Shown here one piece after another: positions 52,505-60,795 of a stretch of 64,000 bases of DNA. The position numbers and the translations under genes were made by a program. The notes beneath the pieces were generated by a model that was not told the origin of the DNA, did no database searches, and saw nothing but the letters and a program-made list of their open reading frames with translations. The DNA is taken from positions 62,001-126,000 of the forward strand of contig NZ_FWZU01000005.1 in NCBI RefSeq assembly GCF_900177375.1, given 5' to 3'. The stretch comes from Desulfovibrio gilichinskyi. GTDB lineage: Bacteria > Desulfobacterota > Desulfovibrionia > Desulfovibrionales > Desulfovibrionaceae. Positions within the stretch are counted from its first letter, which is position 1. Each line of letters starts with the position of its first letter.

Positions 52505-54616
52505 ATGAGGCAGGAATTTCAAAAACCGGCTTGGATGAATGATTGGAAAGTCTTTTTAATTTTTTCATTGATTTCTTTTGCTTTCGCATTTGGACTTAGG
52601 TGTCTTGATTTGCCTAAATGGAGTGACCCATCATTCATGGTTCATGGTGAATACATCATGGGAACACATGATGCATATTATTGGCTTGCTGGAGCAAAAG
52701 GGGTTGGAAGTGCCGTAGGCAATCCTATGTCGGAGCTGATACGTTTTCTCGGGAGTTTAACTGGTATTCAATACGGAAATATTGCGTTTTGGCTTCCGGC
52801 TGTATTTGCAGGTTTTTGTGCAATCGCCGCATTTTCGTGGGGTATGCTGGTTCGCGGTCCTTGGGTTGGGCTGGTAAGTGCAATATATGCGACATCAATT
52901 CCTGCGTATTACTTTCGAACTAGACTTTCATACTATGATACCGATGTCGTTACTCTCTTTTTCCCTCTTTTAATTTCTGTCCTGCTTGCAAGGTGGGTTA
53001 GCCAAGGAATTAGAACCTCGTGGCTTCCTCAAAAAGGAAAAGAAATAGAATTTAATCCTACACTCACTGATTATTGTCTTCCTATTTTAGCTGGAGCCAT
53101 AGCTGCGTATGGGAAATTATGGCATAGTGATGTTTTGACATTTGGGATCATGGTTGCTCTTATTGCAATTGGTCTTTCTGTTGTGTGCGGAACTAAGAAT
53201 AACCGTTCTGAGTTACTGCGTGGCCTAGTTTTATTTTTTTTGGTTGCCTTTGTCGGTTGGTTTGGTCTTGTACTCGCTGTTTTATTCCTGATTGTATTGT
53301 CTTTTCCAGCTGTCAGAAAGCATAAATTTTATAATAATACTTATTTGTATTTGTTAATTCTACTGGCCATTTTTGTCTTAAGTGGATTGGGGCAAGATCT
53401 TATTGCTGTGATTTCCGACAAAATTAGTGCTTATATTAAGCCAGTCGCAGATATTTCATCAGATATTTCTGGCCCACAATACCCGGGGATAGCTCAAAGT
53501 GTCATTGAAGCTCAAAATATAAGTTTTGATGCGTTGTTTGCAAATTTGACGGGAAGTACTCTTTTAGGATGGTTAGGATTTTTATCATTCGTTTTTGTAG
53601 TATTAGTTAGGCCAAATAGTATCTTTTTGGCTCCTTTTGCCGCAATAACTTTTGCAGCCGTTTATATGGGCGGGCGTTTTGCTATGTTCGGCGGCATTGC
53701 TTTGGGGCTTGGGCTAAGTTTTGCATTAGCTTGTTTTATTGAGCGTTATGCTAATTTTACAACAAATAAATTAGTATTAGGTGTTGTTCAGTCTTTAGTC
53801 ATGGTGGGCCTTCTTTTTTCAAATATAATGCCAATGTACGAAGGTGCTCCTGCAACTCCTATAATGGGGCAAAGTCACGCAAAAGCTTTGATTGAAGCTG
53901 GCAAGAAAATGCCCAATAATAGTACTGTTTGGACGTGGTGGGATTGGGGATATGCCACTATGTATTATTCTGGGGTTAATTCCTTTGCTAATGGGGGAAA
54001 TCATGCAGGGCGGACACTTTATCCATTAGCTTTTGTTTATACAACACCTAGTTGCGCACAAGCGAATCAAATGATTAAATTTTCAGCTGTTAACAAAAAT
54101 AATCCTGCAAATGTTTGGGATAAAATGTCAGGTAAAGATGTGGAAAAGATGATCAGTTCTTTTGCTGACGTTAATTACAATTTTAAGCCTAAGGGAAAAC
54201 AGTATATAGTTGTAACTTGGGAAAATTTACGTTTAGCTTATTGGATATTGTATTATGGTTCATGGGATACTTCCATAGGCGGAGGGGCGCACCCTGTTCA
54301 AAGTTTGATAACGACACCATTTACGCTTCAAGGTGAAACTGGTGTTATTGATATTGAAAATGAAGGCAAGGTAGATCTTTCAGGCTATATTATTCTAGAT
54401 AAATCCGGTACTAAAAGTAAATTTTTCCCCGCAAATAATGGTCCAACGCTTGTCTATAATAGCGTCGTAAGGCAAGGCTTTATGGTTGATAAGATGGAAA
54501 CTAGAAGTATGTTATTAAAGCTTCTTATCGGCAATCCACAAGACAAGAGTATTTCTTCGTTTTTTAAAGTCGTGTATGAAGATTTTCCAAGTGTAAGAGT
54601 TTTAGAAGTTTTATAA
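52505..54616 (+). CDS. STT3/PglB-type oligosaccharyltransferase
   Basis: 703 residues: about eleven to thirteen membrane helices over the first 440, then a periplasmic domain. Catalytic hallmarks are seen: the first-loop acidic motif GTHDAYYW (Asp56), the second YYDTDVV, and WWDWG at 478-482, the sequon-binding signature (WWDYG in Campylobacter PglB). The enzyme transfers a lipid-linked glycan en bloc to Asn in N-X-S/T. GGAG 6 bases before the ATG at 52505 fixes the start; an earlier in-frame GTG (52493) overlaps the GGAG. The next gene encodes an exported protein full of sequons. The gene is AT-richer than gspE (20 G/C in the 60 bases from 53341). Confidence 0.92.
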   Translation: MRQEFQKPAWMNDWKVFLIFSLISFAFAFGLRCLDLPKWSDPSFMVHGEYIMGTHDAYYWLAGAKGVGSAVGNPMSELIRFLGSLTGIQYGNIAFWLPAVFAGFCAIAAFSWGMLVRGPWVGLVSAIYATSIPAYYFRTRLSYYDTDVVTLFFPLLISVLLARWVSQGIRTSWLPQKGKEIEFNPTLTDYCLPILAGAIAAYGKLWHSDVLTFGIMVALIAIGLSVVCGTKNNRSELLRGLVLFFLVAFVGWFGLVLAVLFLIVLSFPAVRKHKFYNNTYLYLLILLAIFVLSGLGQDLIAVISDKISAYIKPVADISSDISGPQYPGIAQSVIEAQNISFDALFANLTGSTLLGWLGFLSFVFVVLVRPNSIFLAPFAAITFAAVYMGGRFAMFGGIALGLGLSFALACFIERYANFTTNKLVLGVVQSLVMVGLLFSNIMPMYEGAPATPIMGQSHAKALIEAGKKMPNNSTVWTWWDWGYATMYYSGVNSFANGGNHAGRTLYPLAFVYTTPSCAQANQMIKFSAVNKNNPANVWDKMSGKDVEKMISSFADVNYNFKPKGKQYIVVTWENLRLAYWILYYGSWDTSIGGGAHPVQSLITTPFTLQGETGVIDIENEGKVDLSGYIILDKSGTKSKFFPANNGPTLVYNSVVRQGFMVDKMETRSMLLKLLIGNPQDKSISSFFKVVYEDFPSVRVLEVL

Positions 54617-54754
54617 AAAAGATTGGTGTTTTATAAAAAAAATCTTGTACTTCGCTTTTTTCAGTGGTAGTTATTATCTCGTTAATGAAGAGGGAGTCTC
54701 GGATTGGCTGGGATATCATATCTTTATTTAAATTTTAACTAGGAGAGTTTTTTA

Positions 54755-56862
54755 ATGAAAAAACTTATTGCTCTTATTACAGTACTGCTTATGCTGGTGG
54801 CTTCCAGTGTATTCGCAGCTACTCAGAACCCTAATTCCCTTTCAGAGTATGTGCCTTCTGCGCTTTCAGGTACTACTGCCGCTGGTACAGCGACCGGTAA
54901 AATTGCATATGACGATGCTTATATGTATTTTACAGGATTTTCTACTAATGCAACTACTACAGTTCAAAATGCTGCTACAAATAACAAAAAAGGCGCTAAC
55001 GCAACTTTTGCTTATTACAATAGTCAATAACAGGTATTCTTGTTAACGGTACTGGCCTTGGTCGCGGAGTCAATGCTACGATTTCATCTTTCAACGGAAC
55101 AATTAACCCTGGTACAGAAGGTGACGTTTGGACAAAGTTGCAGCTTACAAACGCTACTAAAGCTAATGCAGTGCTTGTGACTGCTCCTTGGACCTTTGAT
55201 GCGTCTCTTCGTTCTGTTCCAGGTTTGATCTCTCTTGGAAGTAACAACGCAACTAACTCCACTTACTACTTTGTATCAGCAAATGATGCAAATATTCTGG
55301 TTGGTATTACCAACGGTACAGTAAACGGTACTGCTCCAGTAACTACCCAGAGAGGACAGAGCGGTAATGGTACATCCATAGCTGTAATGTACACTCCTGG
55401 CGATTTTGATGCAGCATCTGCTACTAAGACTACTCCTGACATTTATAATACCACATGGGATTATTATGCATATGGCGTAGACTCTGCAACTTCAAAACCA
55501 GCAATTGCAATTGCTCAGGTTAAGTTTGGTGCTTCTACTGCAACAACTGCTCAGGTTAAATACTACGACGAAATTGATTCTACTACTGGAACTCAGCCTG
55601 CAGCAACATGGACAGATTTTACTGTTACAAATACCGGTAACTATTTGAACCTGAGAAACGGTAACGTTTTCTTACTTCAGAATGCTACTGTAAATAATGA
55701 CAATAACCTGATCACTGGTACTATTTTTGACTATGTTGATGGTGATAAATTATTTGTTGTTATGATTAAATCAGGAACAACTCTTGCTACTACAGATTTA
55801 ACTAATCGTGGTTTCAAATTTGTTTACACTGGTTCTCTTGGATCTACTGGTAATGTAGGTAGTGCAACTGCTGGTTTGATGAACTTCTCCATTGATAATA
55901 ATCTTGATATTGATGGTAACATGGCTCGTTTCAATGGAACAACCTTCACTAAAGTAGGTACTTCATCTGCTAACTTTGAAGACTTGTCTTTGTCTGGTTA
56001 CAGAGTAGCACTTGCTAATACTAACCAGTTCGGCATTACTCAGTCTAACATGACTATGTATGACATAGACAATAACGTTTCTGGTAGCTTCATTGGTAAG
56101 CAGGCTGCTGACAAATCATTGTCTGTAGGTATTTATATGCCTGTCGTTTCATCCGTAGATCAGGGTGCATCACTTGCATTCCTTATTCCGAACCCAGCTG
56201 TAGCAGGTGATATTCTTAGAGCTAACTTAAGCTTTCAGGCTAATGCTTCTTTAGATCAAAATATTACTGCTAGAGTTGTTGACTTATCAGCTACTAACAA
56301 TACCTCTTACACTAAGACTGAACTCAGTGCTAGATGGAGCGGTGTTCCAGCTGAGTTTACTCCTTTAACTGATGTTAAGGGTGTAAGAGCTAAACTTCCT
56401 ACCATTGTTGCAAAGAATTCTTTGTACACATTCCAGTTCCCAGTCAAAGGTATTTGCGACAGAATTAGCAATTTGAGACTGTTAGAAGTTCCTACAACTG
56501 CATCTTCTTCTGCAAGAGCATTCTCCTATGCTGGATCTGCTCCAACTCCTTCTGTTGAAGGTTCATGGTGGATTTCTGAAGAAAGAGGGGATAGCTATAA
56601 AGGTCTAGATTCTGTTTTGTCTCCTGCAACTGCTCAAACTTACTATGTTAACTATGTTGTAAGAGATAACGGTGTCTTTGACTCTAATGCTACTGGTGAT
56701 CGTTATATCAGTGATCCAGTTGTTTTCGGTAGTGTACCTACTTCCAGCTCTTCTAGCTCATCAGGTTGTGTATTCAACCCTGCTGCTAGCTTCGGTCTGG
56801 AATGGTTGTTACTGATGCTCGCTCCTATGGTTGCTATCGCTCGTAGCCGCTTCAAGAAATAA
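54755..56862 (+). CDS. Sequon-rich exported surface protein with GC-type C-terminal sorting signal (frameshifted)
   Basis: A signal peptide (MKKLIALITVLLMLVASSVFA) and 70 more residues end at TAA 55028-55030. The protein continues in another frame from about 55024 (ITGILVNGTG) without a stop to 56862; a single extra A near 55026 would restore one 702-residue chain. The product is rich in Asn, Thr, Ser and Ala. It has about 23 N-X-S/T sites, only two cysteines in the mature part, and ends in Ser-rich linker, Gly-Cys, a hydrophobic helix (LEWLLLMLAPMVAIA) and RSRFKK: a tripartite GC-CTERM-like anchor. Codons are strongly biased to GCT, ACT, GGT and AAC, as in abundant proteins. AGGAG precedes the ATG; a strong terminator follows. 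An S-layer or adhesin role is inferred. Confidence 0.8.
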
Positions 56863-56910
56863 TTTGAAGCAGTTATAGCTAGCAGTTCCATTGGATCTAT
56901 AGCTTATATT

Positions 56911-56938
56911 GAGGAGCTAACCTTACGGTTAGCTCCTC
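56911..56938 (+). terminator. Strong intrinsic terminator of the surface protein gene
   Basis: Perfect 12-base arms GAGGAGCTAACC (56911-56922) and GGTTAGCTCCTC (56927-56938), a TTAC loop, then TTTTATT. Confidence 0.93.
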
Positions 56939-57054
56939 TTTTATTATCTTCACACTGAGTTTTAGTTGTTGATAAATAGTGCTTAAATTTATTAAGAAAG
57001 TAATTTTAGCAAAATATTCAAATTATCTTTTTTGAGTTTTAAGGGATGTACATA

Positions 57055-57744
57055 ATGAAAGAATTGATAAAGAAGATACCAGTTATCAACTCCGTGGCTC
57101 GTTTTGTTTATTATTTTTTTACAGTTAAACTTAAAAGTTTTTCAGGATCTCAGTCATATTGGGAAAAAAGATATAGCTGTGGCGGAACTTCCGGGGCAGG
57201 ATCATATGACAAACTTGCTAGGTTTAAAGCAGAATTTTTAAATGATTTTGTTAGGGAAAATAATATAGAAACTGTAATTGAATATGGTTGTGGAGATGGT
57301 AATCAGCTTAAATTAGGCCAATATCCTCTATATACTGGTTTTGATGTTAGCCAAAAAGCTATCTCTTTATGTCAATTTTTTTTTCCGAATGATGAAACGA
57401 AAGTATTCAAATTGGTGAGCGAATACTCTGGAGAGAAGGCTGAACTAACTATGTCTTTAGATGTCATCTATCATCTAATAGAAGATAGTGTTTATGCTGA
57501 TTATATGAACAGACTTTTTGAATCTTCATCAAAATATGTTACGATTTATTCATCTAACAGAAATGAGCAAGATCAGTACCAAGCTCCTCACGTAAAGCAT
57601 CGTATGTTTTCGAAATGGGTAGAGCAGAATAAACCTGAATGGAAGCTGAAACTACATATACCTAATAAATATCCATTAGATAGCAAGAATGAAACAGGAT
57701 CTTGTGCAGATTTTTATGTATATGAGAAGTCGTCTATTTGTTGA
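57055..57744 (+). CDS. Class I SAM-dependent methyltransferase-like protein
   Basis: 229 residues. Motif I of the Rossmann methyltransferases is visible at VIEYGCGDGNQLKL, followed by FDVSQKAI (the acidic ribose contact) and LTMSLDVIYHLIED (motif IV region). The N-terminus has a basic, weakly hydrophobic stretch (INSVARFVYYFFTVKLK) that may touch the membrane. It likely methylates a sugar or small molecule of the glycan pathway, by context. AAGGG 9 bases before the ATG at 57055 is the best ribosome site; an ATG at 57046 directly follows AAGGG. Confidence 0.75.
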   Translation: MKELIKKIPVINSVARFVYYFFTVKLKSFSGSQSYWEKRYSCGGTSGAGSYDKLARFKAEFLNDFVRENNIETVIEYGCGDGNQLKLGQYPLYTGFDVSQKAISLCQFFFPNDETKVFKLVSEYSGEKAELTMSLDVIYHLIEDSVYADYMNRLFESSSKYVTIYSSNRNEQDQYQAPHVKHRMFSKWVEQNKPEWKLKLHIPNKYPLDSKNETGSCADFYVYEKSSIC

Positions 57745-57783
57745 AATATGTACTAAGTATATTTAAATAAAGAAATAATCTTT

Positions 57784-57839
57784 ATAAAAGCTTATGCTGA
57801 TTTTGTTTAAATTAAAACAAATCAGCATAAGCTTTTATA
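57784..57839. terminator. Long bidirectional hairpin terminator
   Basis: Inverted arms of about 25 bases (from TATAAAAGCTTATGCTGAT at 57783 to its complement ending 57839) with one bulged T and a loop near AAATTA. It separates the converging methyltransferase and oxidoreductase genes. Confidence 0.82.
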
Positions 57840-57860
57840 TTAATTATCAATAATATATTA

Positions 57861-58859
57861 TTATCTCTTACATTTTGAAGAGCTACAGCCACAATCAACA
57901 ATTTGAAGAGCTAAGCTTAAAGATTCTAAACCATCTTCGCCTGTCACAAGTGGTGTACCATTGTCGTTGCAGCACTTTAGAAATGCTTCAATCTCAACAC
58001 GTAATGGTTCTTTTTTCTCAACTCTGAAGCTAGTAAAATCGCCTTCTGCAACACCAAATTTTGTAGTAAACCATTCACTCTTAGTTTCATTTTGCTCAGC
58101 GGCATAGTTGGAATGGAGAGATATATTTTGGTTCAGGTAGTCAACAGTGAACATTCCATTTTCACCAGTAATTGCAATTTCACGAATTTTAGTTGGGGTG
58201 ACCCAGTTAACATCTAAGATTCCTAATATTCCGTTTTGAAAGCGTAACAGGCCGAATACAATATCTTCGTTCTGAGTGTTCATAACTTTCGAAACTTCAG
58301 CCGTCATAGTAGAAACCTCAGATCCAGAAATATAACGCATCATATCCAATTCATGGGTAGCTAGATCGCTTGCAACACCAACATCTGTTATTCTACCAGG
58401 ATAGGATGATTGCCTACGAGAATGAATAGTAAATATTTTTCCAAGCTGATTGTCTGCTAGTCTTTGTTTAAGTTGCTGAATTGCTGGATTAAATCTCTCT
58501 ATATGGCCTACTTGTAGAACTTTTCCTACTTGTTTAGCTTTTGCTATCATTTCTTTTGCTTCAGCAACAGTTTTAGCAATAGGTTTTTCAACTAAAACGT
58601 GGATTCCTGCTTCAAGGCAATCCATTGTTGCTTGCTTATGTAGGGCGGTAGGAAGCGCTATAGTCACTGCATCAGGTTTTTCTTTTTCAATAAGTTCGCG
58701 GTAATCTGAATATGCACGCCCACCATAAAGAGAGCAGAGTCGCTTTGTTTGTTCACTATTAGCATCTGCGATACCAACGAGAACGCAATCTTTTATGTCA
58801 GAGTATAAGCGAACATGATTTTGTCCCATTGACCCAGTTCCAATTACTGCAACTTTCAT
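57861..58859 (-). CDS. Gfo/Idh/MocA oxidoreductase, UDP-sugar 3-dehydrogenase type
   Basis: 332 residues. NAD-binding Rossmann N-terminus (VAVIGTGSMGQNHVRLY), the family's VEKPIA motif, GHIERFNPAIQ and DLATHELDMMRYI. The GHIERFNP phrase is typical of the UDP-GlcNAc 3-dehydrogenase (GnnA) and WlbA-like group, which oxidises a UDP-sugar so that an amino group can be added at C3. The hexapeptide acyltransferase gene lies 24 bases upstream, consistent with a 3-acylamino sugar; the expected aminotransferase is not in this window. The C-terminal tail is cysteine-rich (CGCSSSKC). AGGAAA precedes the ATG. Confidence 0.87.
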   Translation of the reverse strand: MKVAVIGTGSMGQNHVRLYSDIKDCVLVGIADANSEQTKRLCSLYGGRAYSDYRELIEKEKPDAVTIALPTALHKQATMDCLEAGIHVLVEKPIAKTVAEAKEMIAKAKQVGKVLQVGHIERFNPAIQQLKQRLADNQLGKIFTIHSRRQSSYPGRITDVGVASDLATHELDMMRYISGSEVSTMTAEVSKVMNTQNEDIVFGLLRFQNGILGILDVNWVTPTKIREIAITGENGMFTVDYLNQNISLHSNYAAEQNETKSEWFTTKFGVAEGDFTSFRVEKKEPLRVEIEAFLKCCNDNGTPLVTGEDGLESLSLALQIVDCGCSSSKCKR

Positions 58860-58883
58860 AATATAATTTCCTAGTTTACTTTG

Positions 58884-59480
58884 TTAAATTAGTTCTGGAC
58901 AAGCCGGTAAGCTTATCTTTGTTTTGCAAGCAGAGCACGTAACTTCTTCTACTTCGCCAATTTTTAAACGTTTATCAAGTTTATGACCACAAGGACATAC
59001 AAAACCTTTTACTCGGGCAGGATTACCATATACTAGAGCATAATCTGGTACATCACGCGTAACTACGCTTCCAGCACCAACTATGGCCCATTTCCCTATA
59101 GTTGTATTACATACGATGATTGAACCAGCGCCGATCCCTGCGCCAGTTTTAACCCTCGTTTTGAAGCATTTCCAGTCATTACAATCTTGAAGGGTTCCGT
59201 CTAAATTAATAGCTCTTGGAAACATATCATTAGTAAAGCACACTGAAGGTCCTACCATTACACCATCTTCAATGGTAACACCTCTAAATATATTGACATA
59301 ATTCTGTATCTTAACACGATTGCCAACTACAGATTCTATGTCAAGAAAAGAACCTTTTCCAACAATACATTCAGATCCAATTTTTGCTTGAGATCTAATG
59401 TGAACGTTCTGCCAGATGTAAGTGTTTTCACCAATAGAACTATCCTGATCAATAACTGCTGTTGGGTGAATAAATCCCAT
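58884..59480 (-). CDS. Hexapeptide-repeat N-acyltransferase with C-terminal zinc ribbon
   Basis: 198 residues. A left-handed beta-helix built from hexapeptide repeats (about 5-150: IGENTYIWQNVHIRSQAKIG, GAGIGAGSIIVCNTTIGK, AIVGAGSVVTRDVPDYALV) ends in YGNPARVKG, typical of the WbbJ/WlbB sugar acetyltransferases. A short tail carries two Cys pairs (CPCGH and CSACK) that look like a zinc ribbon, a less usual addition. It probably acetylates the amino sugar made by the neighbouring oxidoreductase pathway. AAGGAT precedes the ATG. Confidence 0.87.
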   Translation of the reverse strand: MGFIHPTAVIDQDSSIGENTYIWQNVHIRSQAKIGSECIVGKGSFLDIESVVGNRVKIQNYVNIFRGVTIEDGVMVGPSVCFTNDMFPRAINLDGTLQDCNDWKCFKTRVKTGAGIGAGSIIVCNTTIGKWAIVGAGSVVTRDVPDYALVYGNPARVKGFVCPCGHKLDKRLKIGEVEEVTCSACKTKISLPACPELI

Positions 59481-59502
59481 TTTATATATCCTTACAAAAA
59501 TA

Positions 59503-60660
59503 TTATTTGTTATAAGCGTTCTTGTTCCAGCCGTAATCTTTGAATTTCTGTCCTGTTATAAGCGAAATGTAAAATAAAATTTTATCACAAACAATATTAC
59601 AATTGTGCTGTCTATTTACCCACGTATATGAATCTTCGGCTTTAACTGAGATCATATCAAGGTCAGCACATGCTAATATTTGATTATAAATTTCATCTTC
59701 AGACCAACAGTTCATAACTGGAGGTGTATCGCCTCCATATATTAGGCGTGAACAGTTTTTTTCAATGTAGGTGATAACCGGCCGCCCAGAAGCCATTGCT
59801 TCCGCAGCGATGCCTCCAAGACCTCCTACATCAAATTGGTCTACAACTACATGGCAATTAAGAAATTCTTGAAAAAGTTCATCTCTACTTAAATCTTTTT
59901 TCCAAATAAAAGATTCCTTGACTCCTGATTGGTCTATTATGGAATGAGCTTCAGAACTATCAGAACCTCTATCTAAAATTACGCACTGTGCGTTCATTCC
60001 ATTCTTAATAGCTCTAATAAAGGCTCTAATAAATCTGTCATTACCTTTGGAAGAATATCTAACCTTATGTGAGTCAGAGACTTGCCAATCTAAGTGAGAT
60101 GGATGAAAGAAAATAATTTTTATTTTACTATCAGGAAATGGTAATTTTTTATCCGGAAGTCTGAATGCAGGGAATGGCATAAAGTAAACTTTGGGAATTT
60201 TATAATGTAAAATATTTTTTAGAGCATGTGGGTATTCGACCATACAGTTCATGGACGACATTCTTAAATGAAGTCTAAATAAAAAAGATTTTAGATTTTT
60301 TTCACCCATAAATTCTGTTATGTCTGAACCTGTAGCAAAATTAATTATTGGTGGAAATATTGGAAGGAATCGTAACGGGTAAATTTTTTTCATAGGCCCG
60401 AGTACAGCCCCCGTGAAGCTTAATAATATTTTGCATGAACAAGCTTGCAAATAAAAATCTAATGAACTTCTGTAATTATGTATGTCATATTTTGCTGTTG
60501 AGTTGTTATGATAATTATCAATAGTTTTACCTTTTGAGGAGCTATTGGCTTTACTGAAAACTAAAACTTTAACACCTAGCTCAGCCAGAGAGTTCGCGAT
60601 ATTTAGGTCTACAGTACAAAGGTTTCCAATAATACCAACATCATATTTTTTAAAAAACAT
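59503..60660 (-). CDS. GT-B glycosyltransferase (GT4-like)
   Basis: 385 residues. The C-terminal half holds the donor-binding signature GGLGGIAAEAMASGRPVITY, with FDVGGLGG preceding, typical of GT4/GT1 retaining transferases; the N-terminus starts like a Rossmann domain (YDVGIIGNLCTVDLNIANSLAELGVKV). No signal or membrane helices. It would build the glycan repeat in the cytoplasm. Its stop lies 22 bases before the acyltransferase start, so the three genes down to the oxidoreductase form a unit. The DNA is very AT-rich here (18 G/C in the 60 bases from 60301). Confidence 0.82.
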   Translation of the reverse strand: MFFKKYDVGIIGNLCTVDLNIANSLAELGVKVLVFSKANSSSKGKTIDNYHNNSTAKYDIHNYRSSLDFYLQACSCKILLSFTGAVLGPMKKIYPLRFLPIFPPIINFATGSDITEFMGEKNLKSFLFRLHLRMSSMNCMVEYPHALKNILHYKIPKVYFMPFPAFRLPDKKLPFPDSKIKIIFFHPSHLDWQVSDSHKVRYSSKGNDRFIRAFIRAIKNGMNAQCVILDRGSDSSEAHSIIDQSGVKESFIWKKDLSRDELFQEFLNCHVVVDQFDVGGLGGIAAEAMASGRPVITYIEKNCSRLIYGGDTPPVMNCWSEDEIYNQILACADLDMISVKAEDSYTWVNRQHNCNIVCDKILFYISLITGQKFKDYGWNKNAYNK

Positions 60661-60795
60661 TGAATTAAACCCCGCAATTTTTGAGATAAAAACCAGTTAT
60701 GCATTTTAGTTACAAATGATACAAAAATATAATTACTAATATTGTGACTACGATCAGTAGTAGAATGCGATTACAATATTTCCATTAAACGTTTC

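Noticed and set aside
55010-55035. Programmed ribosomal frameshift in the surface-protein gene
   Set aside because: There is no slippery heptamer or following stem-loop; a simple missing base explains the data better.
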